Positions 1 to 10,448 of a stretch of DNA of 64,000 nucleotides are shown in pieces; positions within the stretch are counted from its first letter, which is position 1; every line of letters starts with the position of its first letter. This DNA comes from Myxococcus dinghuensis (lineage in GTDB: Bacteria; Myxococcota; Myxococcia; Myxococcales; Myxococcaceae), in the NCBI RefSeq assembly GCF_024198235.1, contig NZ_JAKCFB010000001.1, positions 1 to 64,000 on the forward strand. The letters run 5' to 3'. Below the pieces are notes generated by a model. The model saw nothing but the letters and a program-made list of their open reading frames with translations, was not told the origin of the DNA and made no database searches. The position numbers were made by a program, and so were the translations under genes.

Positions 1-1
1 G

Positions 2-2818
2 GAGGCCGCCCCGCGCGCGCCCGAGCCGTCGCCGGTCGCCGAGCCGCCTCCCGCGCCCGAGCCGCCGCCCGCCGTCGCCGCCCCGGTGGCGCCACCGGTG
101 TCCCAGCCTGTCGCCGAGGCGCCCAAGGCGCCCGTCGAGTCCCAGCCCCAGGTCGCCGCCGAGGCGCCCAAGGCTCCGGCCGAGCCAGCTCGTCCGGTCG
201 CTGTCCCTCCCGCTGCCGCCGCGCAGCCTCGTCCCCCCTCTCAGGAGAGCACCCACTTGCCCCAACCCCCTCCGCGCTCGCCGGTCCCGCCGACAGTCCG
301 GACGTCTCCTTCGCAGTCGTCGTCCGCAACCGTCGTGTCCCGAGGACCTGCGCCGGGCTACGGCAACCGTGGTGGCCCGGGTGGCCGTCCCGGTGGCCCG
401 GGTGGGCAGGGTGGTCGTCCCGGTGGTCCGGGCGGCCCGGGTGGTCGTCCCGGTGGTCCGGGCGGCCCGGGTGGTCGTCCCGGTGGCCCGGGGCAGGGTG
501 GCCGTCCTGGTGGCCCGGGGCAGGGTGGCCGTCCCGGCTACTCCCAGTCGTACCAGGCCAGTCCCCGTCCCGGACAGACGACGGTTCGCCCCAGCGGCCC
601 TTCGGCGCAGGGCGGCGCCCCCGGCTCCGCTCCGGCGGCGCAGGGGCCCACCATCATGGTCGGCGGCGTGCCCCACGCCCAGGTCGCCCCCACGGGTGGC
701 CAGGCGCGTCCCACGGCCACCCAGGCCGTGGTCATCTCGCGTCCGCTCATCCAGGTGCGGCGCGTCACGCCCACCGCCGGTCAGGCCAAGCAGTACCCCA
801 TGGCGCCGGGCCGCGCGGGCATCCCCGAGCGGCGTGAGTACAAGGTCGTCCCGGACCACCTGGGCCGGGGTCGCGAGCTGGTCGACGTCTCCAAGAACAA
901 GGAGCGGGGTCAGCGCAAGCGCACCAGCGGCGATACGCAGAGCGTGTCCAAGCAGGAACTGACGGACATGGTCTGGGGCCGCGTCACCATCCCGGTGCGT
1001 GGCAAGAAGAAGAAGCCCACGAAGAAGGGCGCCAAGACGCAGATCACCCAGATGGCCGAGGAGAAGAAGGTCATCAAGCTGCAGGAGGGCATCTCCGTGT
1101 CCGACCTGGGCCAGCGCATGGGTGTGCGCAGCGCGGAGCTCATCAAGAAGCTGATGGGCCTGGGCAAGATGGCCACGGCGAACCAGATGGTGGACGCCGA
1201 CACCGCGGAGATGATCGCCACCGACTACGGCTGGAAGATCGACCGCGTGGGCTTCGAGGTGGAGGACTACCTGCCCGAGGTGGAGGCGCGTCCCGAGGAC
1301 GAGCGTCCGCGTCCGCCGGTCGTCACCATCATGGGCCACGTCGACCACGGCAAGACGAGCCTGCTCGACGCCATCCGCAGCGCCAACGTGGCGGCGGGCG
1401 AGGCGGGCGGCATCACCCAGCACATCGGCGCGTACAGCATCTCCACGGCGCGCGGTGACGTGACGTTCCTGGATACGCCGGGTCACGAGGCCTTCACGTC
1501 CATGCGCGCCCGCGGCGCCAACGTGACGGACATCGTGGTGCTGGTGGTGGCCGCCGACGACGGCGTGATGCCGCAGACCATCGAGGCCATCAAGCACGCC
1601 AAGGCGGCCGAGGTGCCCATCGTCGTCGCCATCAACAAGATGGACGTGCCGGGCGCCAACCCGGACCGCGTGAAGAAGGACCTGGCCAGCCACGAGCTCG
1701 TCCCCGAGGAGTGGGGCGGCGACACCATCATGGTGCCCGTCTCCGCCAAGACGAAGCAGAACCTGGACCTGCTCCTGGAGAACCTGGCGCTGCAGGCCGA
1801 GGTGCTCGAGCTGACGTCCAACCCGTCCCGTCCGGCGGTGGGCGCCATCATCGAGGCCAAGCTGGACCGCGGCCGCGGCCCCGTGGCCACGGTGCTGGTG
1901 CAGGAGGGTTCGCTCAAGCTGGGCGACGCCATCGTCACCGGTTCGCACTACGGCCGTGTCCGCGCGATGAACAACAGCCGCGGCGAGCAGGTGAAGGAAG
2001 TCAAGCCCGGCTACTGCGCGGAGGTCATCGGCCTGTCCGGTGTCCCCAGCGCGGGCGACACCATCAACATGGTGGCGGACGAGAAGGCGGCCAAGCAGAT
2101 CGCCGAGCACCGCGGCATGAAGGAGCGCCAGACGGAGCTCAGCAAGGTCAGCCGCGAGTCCCTGGAGCAGCTGTTCGCCAAGACGAAGGCGGGCGGCGGT
2201 CCCAAGGAGCTGCGCGTCGTCATCAAGGCGGACGTGCAGGGTTCGGCCGAGGCCGTCAAGCAGGCCGTGCTCAAGCTCTCCACGCACAAGGTCAAGGTGG
2301 AGGCGGTCCACACGGGCGTGGGCGCCATCACCGAGGGCGACGTGATGCGCGCGGCGGCCTCCAAGGGCCTCGTGGTGGGCTTCAACGTCCACCCGGAGTC
2401 CGGCGCGGAGGCGGCGGCCAAGGCCCAGGAGGTCACCCTCCAGAGCTACTCCATCATCTACGAGCTCATCGACGGGGTCCGCACGGCGATGGAGGGCCTG
2501 CTCGAGCCCATCCGCACGGAGAAGAAGCTGGGTCGCGCGGAGGTCCGCAACACCTTCAACGTCCCGCGTCTGGGCACCATCGCCGGTGCGGCGGTGCTGG
2601 ATGGCGTCATGAAGCGCGGCGCGTTCGTGCGCCTCATGCGCGAGAACAAGCAGCTGTTCGCGGGCAAGATGGCGTCGCTGCGTCGCTTCAAGGACGACGT
2701 CAAGGAGGTCGCGCAGGGCTTCGAGTGCGGTATCGGCATCGCGGACTTCAACGACCTCAAGGCCGGGGACATCATCGAGGCCTACGAGATCGAAGAGACC
2801 CGGCAGAGCCTGACCTAG
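2..2818 (+). CDS. infB: Translation initiation factor IF-2 (5' end outside window)
   Basis: GTPase that brings initiator fMet-tRNA to the 30S subunit and promotes 50S joining, in the cytoplasm. The frame is open from base 2, so the true start lies upstream; about 938 residues are visible. They begin in an Ala/Pro-rich linker, followed by a Gly/Arg/Pro repeat stretch, an IF2_N module ([16 protein letters not shown]), then the G domain with G1 GHVDHGKT, G3 DTPGHEAF, G4 NKMD and G5 SAK, and the C-terminal fMet-tRNA-binding domains ending in [10 protein letters not shown]. The long low-complexity N-terminal region is typical of myxobacterial IF-2. It heads the infB-DUF503-rbfA-truB-rpsO-pnp order, so nusA is expected just upstream. 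Identity is certain; only the start is missing. Confidence 0.98.
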   Translation, partial: EAAPRAPEPSPVAEPPPAPEPPPAVAAPVAPPVSQPVAEAPKAPVESQPQVAAEAPKAPAEPARPVAVPPAAAAQPRPPSQESTHLPQPPPRSPVPPTVRTSPSQSSSATVVSRGPAPGYGNRGGPGGRPGGPGGQGGRPGGPGGPGGRPGGPGGPGGRPGGPGQGGRPGGPGQGGRPGYSQSYQASPRPGQTTVRPSGPSAQGGAPGSAPAAQGPTIMVGGVPHAQVAPTGGQARPTATQAVVISRPLIQVRRVTPTAGQAKQYPMAPGRAGIPERREYKVVPDHLGRGRELVDVSKNKERGQRKRTSGDTQSVSKQELTDMVWGRVTIPVRGKKKKPTKKGAKTQITQMAEEKKVIKLQEGISVSDLGQRMGVRSAELIKKLMGLGKMATANQMVDADTAEMIATDYGWKIDRVGFEVEDYLPEVEARPEDERPRPPVVTIMGHVDHGKTSLLDAIRSANVAAGEAGGITQHIGAYSISTARGDVTFLDTPGHEAFTSMRARGANVTDIVVLVVAADDGVMPQTIEAIKHAKAAEVPIVVAINKMDVPGANPDRVKKDLASHELVPEEWGGDTIMVPVSAKTKQNLDLLLENLALQAEVLELTSNPSRPAVGAIIEAKLDRGRGPVATVLVQEGSLKLGDAIVTGSHYGRVRAMNNSRGEQVKEVKPGYCAEVIGLSGVPSAGDTINMVADEKAAKQIAEHRGMKERQTELSKVSRESLEQLFAKTKAGGGPKELRVVIKADVQGSAEAVKQAVLKLSTHKVKVEAVHTGVGAITEGDVMRAAASKGLVVGFNVHPESGAEAAAKAQEVTLQSYSIIYELIDGVRTAMEGLLEPIRTEKKLGRAEVRNTFNVPRLGTIAGAAVLDGVMKRGAFVRLMRENKQLFAGKMASLRRFKDDVKEVAQGFECGIGIADFNDLKAGDIIEAYEIEETRQSLT
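421..534 (+). repeat. In-frame tandem repeats inside infB (2 x 30 bp, then 2 x 27 bp)
   Basis: Bases 421-450 and 451-480 are identical 30-bp units, and 481-507 and 508-534 are 27-bp units differing at one base. All are multiples of three and encode RPGGPGG-type and PGQGG-type repeats in the linker of IF-2. Such units can expand or contract without breaking the frame, so copy number probably varies between strains. Confidence 0.9.
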
Positions 2819-2843
2819 GCCCTCGCCGCGCGTCGCTTCGCGC

Positions 2844-2870
2844 CCCCGGGAAGGCCCCACCTTCCCGGGG
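2844..2870 (+). terminator. Strong hairpin after infB (possible attenuator or weak terminator)
   Basis: An 11-bp perfect stem (CCCCGGGAAGG / CCTTCCCGGGG) with a CCCCA loop lies 26 bp after the infB stop. A second stem (GGGGCGCCG / CGGCGCCCC) follows at about 2884-2912. Neither is followed by a clean T run, so partial termination, mRNA processing or stabilisation is as likely as full termination; the genes downstream belong to the same conserved block. Confidence 0.4.
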
Positions 2871-2930
2871 AGGTTTCGCCCCAGGGGCGCCGCAGGTCGT
2901 GCCCGGCGCCCCTCGGGTCAGGGGATTCAC

Positions 2931-3530
2931 ATGTTCGTGGGCGTCGCACGCCTCACCCTCCAGATTCCGGACAGCGGCTCGCTGAAGTCCAAGCGGCAGG
3001 TGCTGCGCCGGGTGATGGACCGGGTGAAGGCTCGCTTCAACGTGGCCATCGCGGAGGTGGAGGACCAGGACCTCTGGCAGAAGGCCTCGATTGCCCTCTC
3101 GGTGGTGGGCAACGAGCGCCGCCACGTGGAGGAGCAGTTGGAGAAGGTCATCCACTTCGTCGAGGAGATGTACGTCGCCCCGCTGATGGCGCGGGAGACG
3201 GAAATCCTGGCCTTCGGAGACCAGTTGTTCTCCGGAAGTGGCGCCGCCCCCATGATGGGGGATGGAGCGCCGGGCGAGGATGATGACCTCTCGCCCGAGC
3301 AGGCGGCCGCGCAATCGGAGGCCGCCATCGCCCGGTTCATGCGGGGCGAGCGGGCCTCCATGGCGGAGGCCGAGGGGTTGGGGGAGTGGGAGCGCCGTCA
3401 TGACGGCGACAACGGCGGCGGCCCCGGCATGGGTCGCCCGTCTCCGTCGGGCGGTGGACGGATGACGCTGGACGAGGCGCGGGCACGGGCCCGCGCGCTG
3501 CGCAACCCGCGAGACTGGGAGAAGAAATGA
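2931..3530 (+). CDS. DUF503 (YlxP-like) protein with long C-terminal extension
   Basis: The first 95-100 residues match the small DUF503/YlxP family that sits between infB and rbfA in many bacteria: [20 protein letters not shown], then [18 protein letters not shown]. The family is associated with ribosome maturation or translation by gene context, but its biochemical role is not settled. This protein has 199 residues, about twice the usual length; the extra half is acidic and then Gly/Pro/Arg rich, ending in a basic [14 protein letters not shown] tail. An AGGGG ribosome site precedes the ATG. Its stop overlaps the rbfA start as ATGA, so the two are translationally coupled. Confidence 0.85.
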   Translation: MFVGVARLTLQIPDSGSLKSKRQVLRRVMDRVKARFNVAIAEVEDQDLWQKASIALSVVGNERRHVEEQLEKVIHFVEEMYVAPLMARETEILAFGDQLFSGSGAAPMMGDGAPGEDDDLSPEQAAAQSEAAIARFMRGERASMAEAEGLGEWERRHDGDNGGGPGMGRPSPSGGGRMTLDEARARARALRNPRDWEKK

Positions 3531-3886
3531 CGACGCATTCCCGACCCGAGCGAGTGGGGCAGGAGATCCAGGCGGCCATCGCGGACCTGCTCACGCGGGG
3601 TGAGCTGAGGGATCCCCGCATCGGCTACATCACCATCACCGGGGTGAAGGTCTCTCCGGACCTGCGGGTCGCCCGTGTCTTCTATTCGATGATGGGCACC
3701 GAGCAGGAGCGCGCGGACACGCAGAAGGGGTTGGACGCCGCCAAGGGCTTCGTGCGCCGCGCGGTGACGTCCGCCGTCAACCTGCGGGTGTCCCCGGAGG
3801 TCTTCTTCTCCTTCGACGAGTCCATCGGCGAGGGGGACAAGATCGACCGTCTGCTGCGCGAGGTCCGGGGAAAGGAAGGCTGGTAG
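3527..3886 (+). CDS. rbfA: Ribosome-binding factor A
   Basis: Cytoplasmic assembly factor that binds the free 30S subunit and helps mature the 5' end of 16S rRNA. At 119 residues it has normal RbfA length and the usual pattern: an N-terminal [20 protein letters not shown] helix, the [19 protein letters not shown] strand region, and a [20 protein letters not shown] segment followed by a helix near the end. The ATG overlaps the preceding stop by four bases (ATGA), which fixes the start. The order infB-rbfA-truB is conserved across bacteria. Confidence 0.96.
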   Translation: MTTHSRPERVGQEIQAAIADLLTRGELRDPRIGYITITGVKVSPDLRVARVFYSMMGTEQERADTQKGLDAAKGFVRRAVTSAVNLRVSPEVFFSFDESIGEGDKIDRLLREVRGKEGW

Positions 3887-3920
3887 TTCCAGCCCCGGCC
3901 CCTCAATATTGAGTCTCCGC

Positions 3921-4796
3921 ATGGACGGCGTCCTGGTCATCGACAAGCCCTCGGGTCCCACGTCGTTCGACGTGGTGCGACAGGTGCGCTCGCTCCTGAA
4001 GATCAAGAAGGTGGGCCACACGGGGACGCTGGACCCCATGGCCACCGGGGTGCTCCCGCTGTGCCTGGGGGAGGCCACCAAGGTCGCGGGCTTCATCACC
4101 GAGGGCGACAAGGCCTACGACGCCACGGTGCGGCTGGGCGCGGAGACGGACACCCAGGACGCGCAGGGCCAGGTGACGGCCCGCGCGGCCGTGCCCGCGC
4201 TGACGCCCGCGCTGCTGGAGGGGGCGCTCGCGCGCTTCCGGGGCTCCTTCGAGCAGGTGCCGCCCATGTATTCGGCGGTGAAGGTGGACGGCAAGCGCCT
4301 GTACGAACTGGCCCGCGCCGGCGAGGAGGTGGAGCGCGCCGCCCGCCACGTCACCGTGTACGAACTGGTGCTGCGCGACTTCTCCGCGGACCGGCTGCAC
4401 CTGTCCGTGCGCTGCTCCAAGGGCTTCTTCGTGCGCACCCTCGCCTTCGACCTGGGGCGCGCGCTGGGCTGCGGCGCGCACCTGGAAGCGCTGCGTCGCA
4501 CGCACAGCGGCCCGTTCTCCCTGGCGCGCGCGCTGCCCCTGGCGGACGTACCCGGGCTGGTGAAGGACGGCACGCTGGCCTCCCGGCTCGTCTCCATGGG
4601 GGACGCGCTGGTGGACCTGCCGGAGGTCCGGCTGGGCGCCGAGGACGCCCGGCGCGTCTCCCACGGCGTCCCGGTGGAGGTCCCCGCCACGTCGCTGCGG
4701 CCGGGACGGCTCCGGGTCCTCGGGCCTTCCGGAGAGCTGCTCGCCGTGGCCGAGGGCGTGGGCGGCCGGCTGCGCTACCTGCGGGTGCTCGTCTAG
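3921..4796 (+). CDS. truB: tRNA pseudouridine-55 synthase
   Basis: Converts U55 of the tRNA T loop to pseudouridine. The N-terminus DGVLVIDKPSGPTSFDVVR and the catalytic block GHTGTLDPMATGVLP are diagnostic; the nucleophilic Asp is residue 38 from the ATG. Later segments MYSAVKVDGKRLYELAR and VRCSKGFFVRTLAFDLG are also TruB signatures, and the protein is about 291 residues. I chose ATG 3921 because it puts the conserved GVLVIDKP motif at the very start; a TTG at 3909 in the same frame would add four residues (MSLR) and cannot be excluded, since neither has a clear Shine-Dalgarno. It follows rbfA by 34 bp. Confidence 0.95.
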   Translation: MDGVLVIDKPSGPTSFDVVRQVRSLLKIKKVGHTGTLDPMATGVLPLCLGEATKVAGFITEGDKAYDATVRLGAETDTQDAQGQVTARAAVPALTPALLEGALARFRGSFEQVPPMYSAVKVDGKRLYELARAGEEVERAARHVTVYELVLRDFSADRLHLSVRCSKGFFVRTLAFDLGRALGCGAHLEALRRTHSGPFSLARALPLADVPGLVKDGTLASRLVSMGDALVDLPEVRLGAEDARRVSHGVPVEVPATSLRPGRLRVLGPSGELLAVAEGVGGRLRYLRVLV

Positions 4797-4862
4797 GCGC
4801 GTCGGGCTTGTGCGTCTTCGCACGCTCCGCTCCTGGTGGGCCTCACGGGCAGGCGTCCAAGG

Positions 4863-4891
4863 TTGACCCTGGGTAGGGTGAAGCTTATAAG
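4863..4891 (+). promoter_or_regulatory. Sigma-70-type promoter for rpsO (and possibly pnp)
   Basis: TTGACC (4863-4868), a 17-bp spacer and TATAAG (4886-4891) form a near-consensus housekeeping promoter about 100 bp ahead of the rpsO start. The intervening leader is long enough for the S15-type autoregulatory structure known in other bacteria, but I do not see a clear equivalent. Confidence 0.7.
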
Positions 4892-4993
4892 CCCCCCGCT
4901 CGTTAGAAGGATGAGACCCGGTCTGTACCCCTCCGCGGACCTGGGCGACTCAAGCGGTACTCACCACCGGAGCGGGACCGAAGGACGAATCAC

Positions 4994-5263
4994 ATGTCGC
5001 TGCATCAGGAGCGGAAGTCGGAGCTGGTGACGAAGTTCCGGACCCACGAGTCGGATACGGGTTCCCCGGAGGTGCAGGTGGCGCTGCTGTCCGAGCGCAT
5101 CAACATGCTCACCGAGCACTTCAAGACGCACAAGAAGGACCACCACTCCCGCCGCGGTCTGCTGAAGCTGGTCGGCCAGCGCCGCCGGCTGCTGGACTAC
5201 CTGAAGTCGAAGGACGTGACGCGGTACAAGAAGCTCATCGAGGGCCTCGGCATCCGCAAGTAG
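4994..5263 (+). CDS. rpsO: 30S ribosomal protein S15
   Basis: Primary-binding small-subunit protein that contacts the central domain of 16S rRNA. At 89 residues it has exact family length, with the signature segments [39 protein letters not shown] and LLDYLKSKD. It has its own promoter (4863-4891) and is followed by a strong hairpin and then pnp, an order conserved widely. In other bacteria S15 represses its own translation. Confidence 0.98.
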   Translation: MSLHQERKSELVTKFRTHESDTGSPEVQVALLSERINMLTEHFKTHKKDHHSRRGLLKLVGQRRRLLDYLKSKDVTRYKKLIEGLGIRK

Positions 5264-5278
5264 GCATCTCGTAGGACC

Positions 5279-5314
5279 CGGGGCGCTGGTTCGACCAGCG
5301 CCCCGCGCGTTTTG
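5279..5314 (+). terminator. Rho-independent terminator after rpsO
   Basis: An 11-bp perfect stem CGGGGCGCTGG / CCAGCGCCCCG with a TTCGA loop (5279-5305) is followed by CGCGTTTT. It begins 15 bp after the rpsO stop and separates rpsO from pnp, although readthrough is usual at this position in other bacteria. Confidence 0.75.
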
Positions 5315-5646
5315 GCAGGACGTCGTCGCAGTGAAGTGAAGTGAGAAGTCGCGGTGGACGGAGGCGGGCGAGGGAGTGGTGCCGTCGGAGGTTTTGGTTT
5401 CCGTTCGGACCGGCTGACCCCAGTGGGGTGGGCCGGTGCGATCAGGGATCAAAAGTTCCGAGCATCCCTCCGGCGCTCCGCAAGCGCCCTCCGCGGTACA
5501 GGCTGGCGGTTGCCTGACGTGTGCCTGTCCCAGGCCCTGGCGACCGCTCTTACACCCCGAGGGCCCTCCCGGGGTGCCCGGCCCTTTTGGGCGTACCGGG
5601 TGCGCGCGGTGGGGTCCTCGCCCCGAAGGACTACAGAGGCAAGGAC
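5315..5646 (+). other. Long leader region of pnp
   Basis: No gene is supported here. The stretch contains a GGCGCT / AGCGCC hairpin near 5472-5490 and an imperfect palindrome ACCCCGAGGG / CCCTCCCGGGGT near 5554-5575. In enterobacteria the pnp leader folds into a stem cut by RNase III so that PNPase can repress its own mRNA; a similar role here is inference. A ribosome site (AGAGGCAAGG) sits just before the pnp ATG. I could not assign a confident promoter. Confidence 0.4.
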
Positions 5647-7818
5647 ATGCTGAAGAAGAGCGTCAAGATTGGCGAGAGCGAGCTGAGCATCGAGACGGGC
5701 CGTCTGGCCAAGCAGGCCGACGGCTCCGTGGTGGTCCGCTATGGCGACACCATGCTGCTCGTCACGGCGGTGAGCGCGAAGGAGAAGAAGGACGTCGACT
5801 TCCTGCCGCTGACGGTGGAGTACCAGGAGAAGCTGTATTCGGCGGGCCGCATCCCCGGCAGCTACTTCAAGCGTGAGGGCCGGCTGACGGAGAAGGAGAC
5901 GCTGGCCAGCCGCCTGGTGGACCGCTCCGCGCGTCCGCTGTTCCCGGAAGGCTACGCGTACGAGACGCAGATCATCGCGAGCGTCATCTCCGCGGATCCG
6001 GAGAACGAGGGTGACGTGCACGGCATCACCGGCGCCTCCGCGGCGCTGTGGGTGTCGGACATCCCGTTCGACGGCCCCATCGCCGGCATCCGCGTGGGCC
6101 GCGTCGGCGGTCAGCTGGTGGCCAACCCCACCGCGAAGCAGCGTGAGCAGAGCGACCTGGACCTGGTCATGGCGGTCAGCCGCAAGGCCATCGTCATGGT
6201 CGAGGGTGGCGCGGAGGAGGTCTCCGAGGCCGACATGGTGGCCGCGCTGGACTTCGGCTTCCAGTCCGCCCAGCCGGCGCTGGACATCCAGGACGAGCTG
6301 CGCCGTGAGCTGAACAAGCAGGTGCGCGCGTTCGACAAGGCCCCCGCGGTGGATGACGCCCTGCGCGCCAAGGTGCGCGAGCTGGCCATGGACGGCGTGA
6401 AGGCCGGCTACGCCATCAAGGAGAAGGGCGCCCGCTACGACGCGCTCTCCAAGGCGAAGAAGGAGGCCTTGGCGAAGCTCAAGGAGCAGCTGGGCGAGGC
6501 CTACACTCCGCTGACGGAGAAGCACGCCAAGCAGGTGGTGGAGGACCTGAAGTACGAGCACATGCGCGAGATGACGGTCAACGGTGGCCGCATCGGCGGG
6601 CGTGGGCACGACGTGGTCCGCGCCATCACCTGCGAGGTGGGCGCGCTCCCGCGCACGCACGGCAGCGCCGTCTTCACCCGTGGCGAGACGCAGGCGCTCG
6701 TGGTGGCCACCCTGGGCACCAGCGAGGACGAGCAGCGCCTGGAGATGCTGGGCGGCATGTCCTTCAAGCGCTTCATGCTGCACTACAACTTCCCTCCGTT
6801 CAGCGTGAACGAGACCAAGCCGCTGCGCGGCCCGGGTCGCCGCGAAATCGGCCACGGCGCGCTGGCGGAGCGGGCGCTGCGCAACATGGTGCCCAAGAGC
6901 GAGTCCTTCCCGTACACGGTCCGCCTGGTGTCGGACATCCTCGAGTCCAACGGCTCCTCGTCCATGGCCTCCGTGTGCGGTGGCACGCTGGCGCTGATGG
7001 ACGCGGGCGTCCCCATCAAGTCGCCGGTGGCCGGTATCGCCATGGGCCTGGTGAAGGAGGGCGACAAGGTCGCCATCCTGTCGGACATCCTCGGTGACGA
7101 GGACCACCTGGGCGACATGGACTTCAAGGTGTGCGGCACCTCGAAGGGCATCACCTCCATCCAGATGGACATCAAGATCACCGGCCTGACCACGGAGATC
7201 ATGAGCCGCGCGCTGGAGCAGGCGCGTCAGGGCCGCATCCACATCCTGGGCGAGATGCTCAAGACGCTGGCGCAGCCCCGCAAGGAGATCAGCCAGTACG
7301 CGCCGCGCATCACCACCATCCAGATCCGTCCCGAGTTCATCAAGAACGTCATCGGGCCGGGCGGCAAGGTCATCAAGGACATCATCGCCCGGACCGGCGC
7401 CGCGATTAACATCGAGGACTCCGGCCGCGTGGACATCGCCAGCGCGAACGGCGAGGCCGTGAAGGCCGCCATCGCGATGATCCAGGCGCTCACCCGCGAG
7501 GCGGAGATCGGCAAGATCTACACGGGCACGGTGCGGAAGATCGCCGAGTTCGGCGCCTTCGTGGAGCTGTTCCCGGGCACCGACGGCCTCATCCACATCT
7601 CCGAGCTGTCCGACAAGCGCGTCAAGAGCGTCTCCGACGTGCTGAAGGAGGGCGACGAGGTGCTGGTGAAGGTCGTCAGCATCGACAAGACGGGCAAGAT
7701 CCGCCTGTCGCGCAAGGAGGCGATGGCGGAGCGCGCGGCGGCCCAGCAGGGCGCCGCCGAGGCCGTCGCCGCCCAGCCGGCGTCCCCCGAGGCCACCCAG
7801 CCCAACGCCAAGGCCTGA
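5647..7818 (+). CDS. pnp: Polyribonucleotide nucleotidyltransferase (PNPase)
   Basis: 3'-5' phosphorolytic exoribonuclease of mRNA decay, usually a trimer in the degradosome. The 723 residues show two RNase PH domains (first starting [20 protein letters not shown], second around [20 protein letters not shown]), the catalytic-site segments [14 protein letters not shown] and [14 protein letters not shown], a KH domain ([20 protein letters not shown]) and a C-terminal S1 domain ([20 protein letters not shown]). The start at ATG 5647 is chosen because family alignment begins at LKKSVKIG and a purine-rich ribosome site precedes it; an in-frame opening further upstream is only leader. The tail after S1 is Ala-rich. 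Confidence 0.98.
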   Translation: MLKKSVKIGESELSIETGRLAKQADGSVVVRYGDTMLLVTAVSAKEKKDVDFLPLTVEYQEKLYSAGRIPGSYFKREGRLTEKETLASRLVDRSARPLFPEGYAYETQIIASVISADPENEGDVHGITGASAALWVSDIPFDGPIAGIRVGRVGGQLVANPTAKQREQSDLDLVMAVSRKAIVMVEGGAEEVSEADMVAALDFGFQSAQPALDIQDELRRELNKQVRAFDKAPAVDDALRAKVRELAMDGVKAGYAIKEKGARYDALSKAKKEALAKLKEQLGEAYTPLTEKHAKQVVEDLKYEHMREMTVNGGRIGGRGHDVVRAITCEVGALPRTHGSAVFTRGETQALVVATLGTSEDEQRLEMLGGMSFKRFMLHYNFPPFSVNETKPLRGPGRREIGHGALAERALRNMVPKSESFPYTVRLVSDILESNGSSSMASVCGGTLALMDAGVPIKSPVAGIAMGLVKEGDKVAILSDILGDEDHLGDMDFKVCGTSKGITSIQMDIKITGLTTEIMSRALEQARQGRIHILGEMLKTLAQPRKEISQYAPRITTIQIRPEFIKNVIGPGGKVIKDIIARTGAAINIEDSGRVDIASANGEAVKAAIAMIQALTREAEIGKIYTGTVRKIAEFGAFVELFPGTDGLIHISELSDKRVKSVSDVLKEGDEVLVKVVSIDKTGKIRLSRKEAMAERAAAQQGAAEAVAAQPASPEATQPNAKA

Positions 7819-7878
7819 GTCCCCGGCCGCCGGGCGGACCCGGGCTCCTGAAGGAGCCCGCGGACCGCCCGCGCCGAG

Positions 7879-7914
7879 CACCCCCTTCCGCCACCGCGCG
7901 GGAGGGGGTGTTTT
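7879..7914 (+). terminator. Rho-independent terminator after pnp
   Basis: CACCCCCTTCC (7879-7889) pairs with GGGAGGGGGTG (7900-7910) and is followed directly by TTTTCGTTT. Another hairpin (CGGGCTCC / GGAGCCCG, about 7843-7862) lies just ahead. This closes the translation/RNA block. Confidence 0.85.
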
Positions 7915-7973
7915 CGTTTCGGGCCCATGTGGCTTAGACCGGGAGACCGGGGTCGCGCGTTGGAGGCGCGAGC

Positions 7974-8798
7974 TTGCTCCTGGAGGCCCCATTGCCGCCT
8001 CGCCCGCCGTCCGCCGCGCCGCCGCCGCCTGCTTCGGGCTTCGTCACCGACGTCTCGCGCCTGTTGGGCGGCTTCCGGTGGGCCTTCATGCCGCTGGGGC
8101 TGCTGGCCCTGGTGGCGGTGGGCGTGCACGCCGCGGCGGACACGCTGGATGACCGGCTCGTCTGGCTGGTGGACCGCGCGGACGCGACCTTCGACGCGTG
8201 GGTGGGCGCGTCCGACTTCACCGCGTCCTGGGTGGAGTGGGTGTCGCTGGAGACGCGCACGCGCATCGCCCGGGGGCTGGCGTTGGCCTGGGAGCTGGCG
8301 GCCGACCTGGTGTTGGCGCTGCCCGCGCTGGGCTACCGGGAGGCCACGGCGCCTAGGCCCGCGGAGGCGTGGCGCGCGGCGCTGGAGGCACGTGAAGCCG
8401 AGACGCCGTCCTGGCGTGCGCTGTGGACGCGGTGCCTGCGCAAGCCCACGCCCATGCGTTGGTTGCGGCCCCTGGCCACCGCGGCGGTGGTGGTGGCGGG
8501 CGCCTGCGCCGTGGCGCGGCTGCTCCAGGGCACGGTGTACCTGTCCTGGCGCGAGTTGATGGGGGACCGCATCGCGGACGTGGCCGCGCGTGTGCTGGCG
8601 CTGGGGGCCCTGGGAGGTGTGCTGGGCACGCTGGGCTGGCGCGCGGTGCTGCGCAACCTGCAACACGCGGACGCGGCGTGCGCGAGCGAGCGGGGCAGCA
8701 GGGCCTTCACGCGGGGGTTGCTCGGGTGCGTGGTGGTGGTGCCGCTGGCCGTGGCCGCCGCGCTGGATGCGTCCCCGCTGCTGTCCTTCCTCCGCTGA
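7974..8798 (+). CDS. Hypothetical multi-pass membrane protein
   Basis: I do not recognise the family. The 274 residues start with a Pro-rich leader, then a first membrane segment ([20 protein letters not shown]), an amphipathic region, a second pair near [18 protein letters not shown] and [20 protein letters not shown], and a last one at [17 protein letters not shown]. The TTG start has a GGAGG site eight bases upstream; ATG 8088 (residue 39) is the alternative. It lies 8 bp before an M23 peptidase gene on the same strand, so a role with the cell envelope is plausible but unproven. Confidence 0.6.
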   Translation: MLLEAPLPPRPPSAAPPPPASGFVTDVSRLLGGFRWAFMPLGLLALVAVGVHAAADTLDDRLVWLVDRADATFDAWVGASDFTASWVEWVSLETRTRIARGLALAWELAADLVLALPALGYREATAPRPAEAWRAALEAREAETPSWRALWTRCLRKPTPMRWLRPLATAAVVVAGACAVARLLQGTVYLSWRELMGDRIADVAARVLALGALGGVLGTLGWRAVLRNLQHADAACASERGSRAFTRGLLGCVVVVPLAVAAALDASPLLSFLR

Positions 8799-8806
8799 GG
8801 CGCGCC

Positions 8807-9823
8807 ATGTTCTCGCGTCGCGCGAAGGGGCTCCTGGACTTCTGCATGGCGGTGCTGTGCCTGTGGACGGCGTACCACCACACGCCCGCGGGCGCGCTGG
8901 TGCGCAAGGGCTCGGCCTGGGTCTTCGGCTCGCGGAGCACCGCGCGCCCGCTGCTCGCCTACTACGACGGCGTGAGCGGCACGACGCTGGCGGTGCCGGT
9001 GACGGTGCCCGAGGGCTCGCTCCTCCATCCCCTGACGGACGCGGAGGCGCTCGCGTGGGGCACGCACCTGTCGCTCAAGGGGCTCGACGCCCGGGCCCGC
9101 GAGCCGGTGGTGGCGCTGGCCACCGAGCTGGGCATCCCCGCGGCGCGGTTGCTCGACCCGGTGGAGGGCCCGGTCGCCACGCGCAGGCTGCTCACGGCGC
9201 TGGCGGGGGACTTCCCCCGTGAGGAGGCCCGGCTCGCCGCGCTCTTCGCGGGCCGCGTCCCCGCGCGCTACGCGGTGGAGCGCGTGGAGGCGGAAGGAGG
9301 CGTGGCGACGCTGGAGGCGCTGGCGCGTCAGTTGCCCCCGGGCTTCGAGGCCGCGTCCGTGGGCGCCGCCCAGGCCCTGGCGCTGTCCACCGCGTTCGGG
9401 CTGTCCTGGCCGGTGTCGCAGAGCGCGCGCGTGACGAGCCCCTTCGGCGAGCGCTACCACCCGGTGCTCGGCTCGCGGCGCATGCACACGGGCGTCGACA
9501 TCGGCGTCCCCACCGGGACGGCGGTGGCCGCGGTGGCCGACGGCGTCGTGCGCCGCGCGAGCGAGGACGCGGTGAACGGCCGCGTGCTGGTGTTGGAGCA
9601 TGGCCGCGGGGTGACGACGGCGTACTGCCACAACTCGGAGCTGCTGGTGGCGGTGGGCCAGAAGGTGTCTCGGGGCCAGCTCATCGCCCGCTCCGGGAAC
9701 ACCGGGCGCTCCACCGGGCCGCATCTGCACTACCAGCTCGAATTGGCCGCGCGCCCCGTGGACCCCCTGAAGTTCCGCGCGTCCGTCCCCGCGGTGTCCT
9801 CCTCCCAGGACTCCATGGATTGA
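8807..9823 (+). CDS. M23-family metallopeptidase, membrane-anchored (LysM-less)
   Basis: Predicted murein endopeptidase or a peptidase-like envelope factor. The 338 residues begin with a basic stretch and a single membrane helix ([17 protein letters not shown]), continue with a helical middle domain, and end in a complete M23 fold: [16 protein letters not shown] carries the HxxxD zinc ligands and GPHLHYQLE carries HxH, so the zinc site is intact. [12 protein letters not shown] precedes it as in the lysostaphin-like group. No LysM or SH3 domain is present. The start follows the previous gene by 8 bp with GAGG upstream. Probably co-transcribed with the membrane protein before it. Confidence 0.85.
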   Translation: MFSRRAKGLLDFCMAVLCLWTAYHHTPAGALVRKGSAWVFGSRSTARPLLAYYDGVSGTTLAVPVTVPEGSLLHPLTDAEALAWGTHLSLKGLDARAREPVVALATELGIPAARLLDPVEGPVATRRLLTALAGDFPREEARLAALFAGRVPARYAVERVEAEGGVATLEALARQLPPGFEAASVGAAQALALSTAFGLSWPVSQSARVTSPFGERYHPVLGSRRMHTGVDIGVPTGTAVAAVADGVVRRASEDAVNGRVLVLEHGRGVTTAYCHNSELLVAVGQKVSRGQLIARSGNTGRSTGPHLHYQLELAARPVDPLKFRASVPAVSSSQDSMD

Positions 9824-9947
9824 CTTCGCTCCCGGGCTCACCTGGGGACGCCGCGCAGGCTCGGCGTCGCGTCGGGTGGCCATGGCGCTACCCTGCACGT
9901 CGGGGAGGGAACTGGAGACCGGCCGGGCGTGTGGTACATCCGCGCCC

Positions 9948-10403
9948 ATGGCTCCTCAGCTCACCGTGCAGGTGCGCCGCGTGCGCGCCCATCCGGACCC
10001 GCTGCCACTCCCCCGTTACGAGACGGCGCTCGCGGCCGGGTTGGATTTGCGCGCGGACATCGACGGGGAGCGCGTGCTCCAGCCGCTGGAGCGCATGGCC
10101 GTGCCCACGGGGCTCGCGCTCGGGCTGCCCGCCGGCTACGAGGGACAGGTGCGGCCGCGCTCGGGGCTGGCGCTCCGGCACGGCGTCACGCTGCTCAACG
10201 CGCCGGGGACGGTGGACGCGGACTACCGGGGCGAGGTCCAGGTCATCCTCGTCAACCTCTCCCAGGAGCCCTTCACCCTGCGTCGGGGCGACCGGGTGGC
10301 CCAGCTCGTGGTGTCGCCGGTGACGTCTGTCACGCTCTCGGAAGTCGAGGTACTCGACGCAACGGCGCGCGGCGACAACGGTTTCGGCTCAACGGGTCGC
10401 TAG
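9948..10403 (+). CDS. dut: dUTP diphosphatase
   Basis: Hydrolyses dUTP to dUMP and pyrophosphate, keeping uracil out of DNA and feeding dTMP synthesis. All five trimeric-dUTPase motifs are visible in 151 residues: [29 protein letters not shown], the [11 protein letters not shown] block and the C-terminal [11 protein letters not shown] that closes over the active site. I chose ATG 9948 since the homologous N-terminus begins VQVRRV; the longer frame upstream adds nothing family-like. Confidence 0.95.
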   Translation: MAPQLTVQVRRVRAHPDPLPLPRYETALAAGLDLRADIDGERVLQPLERMAVPTGLALGLPAGYEGQVRPRSGLALRHGVTLLNAPGTVDADYRGEVQVILVNLSQEPFTLRRGDRVAQLVVSPVTSVTLSEVEVLDATARGDNGFGSTGR

Positions 10404-10448
10404 CCCGGCGTGGACGGCGACAGCGTCGTTCCTTGATGACAGGGGAGT

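Noticed and set aside
5449..7992. A very long open frame on the minus strand opposite pnp
   Set aside because: It mirrors pnp codons in high-GC DNA; its protein is a His/Arg/Leu-rich low-complexity sequence with no domain, and pnp itself is certain.
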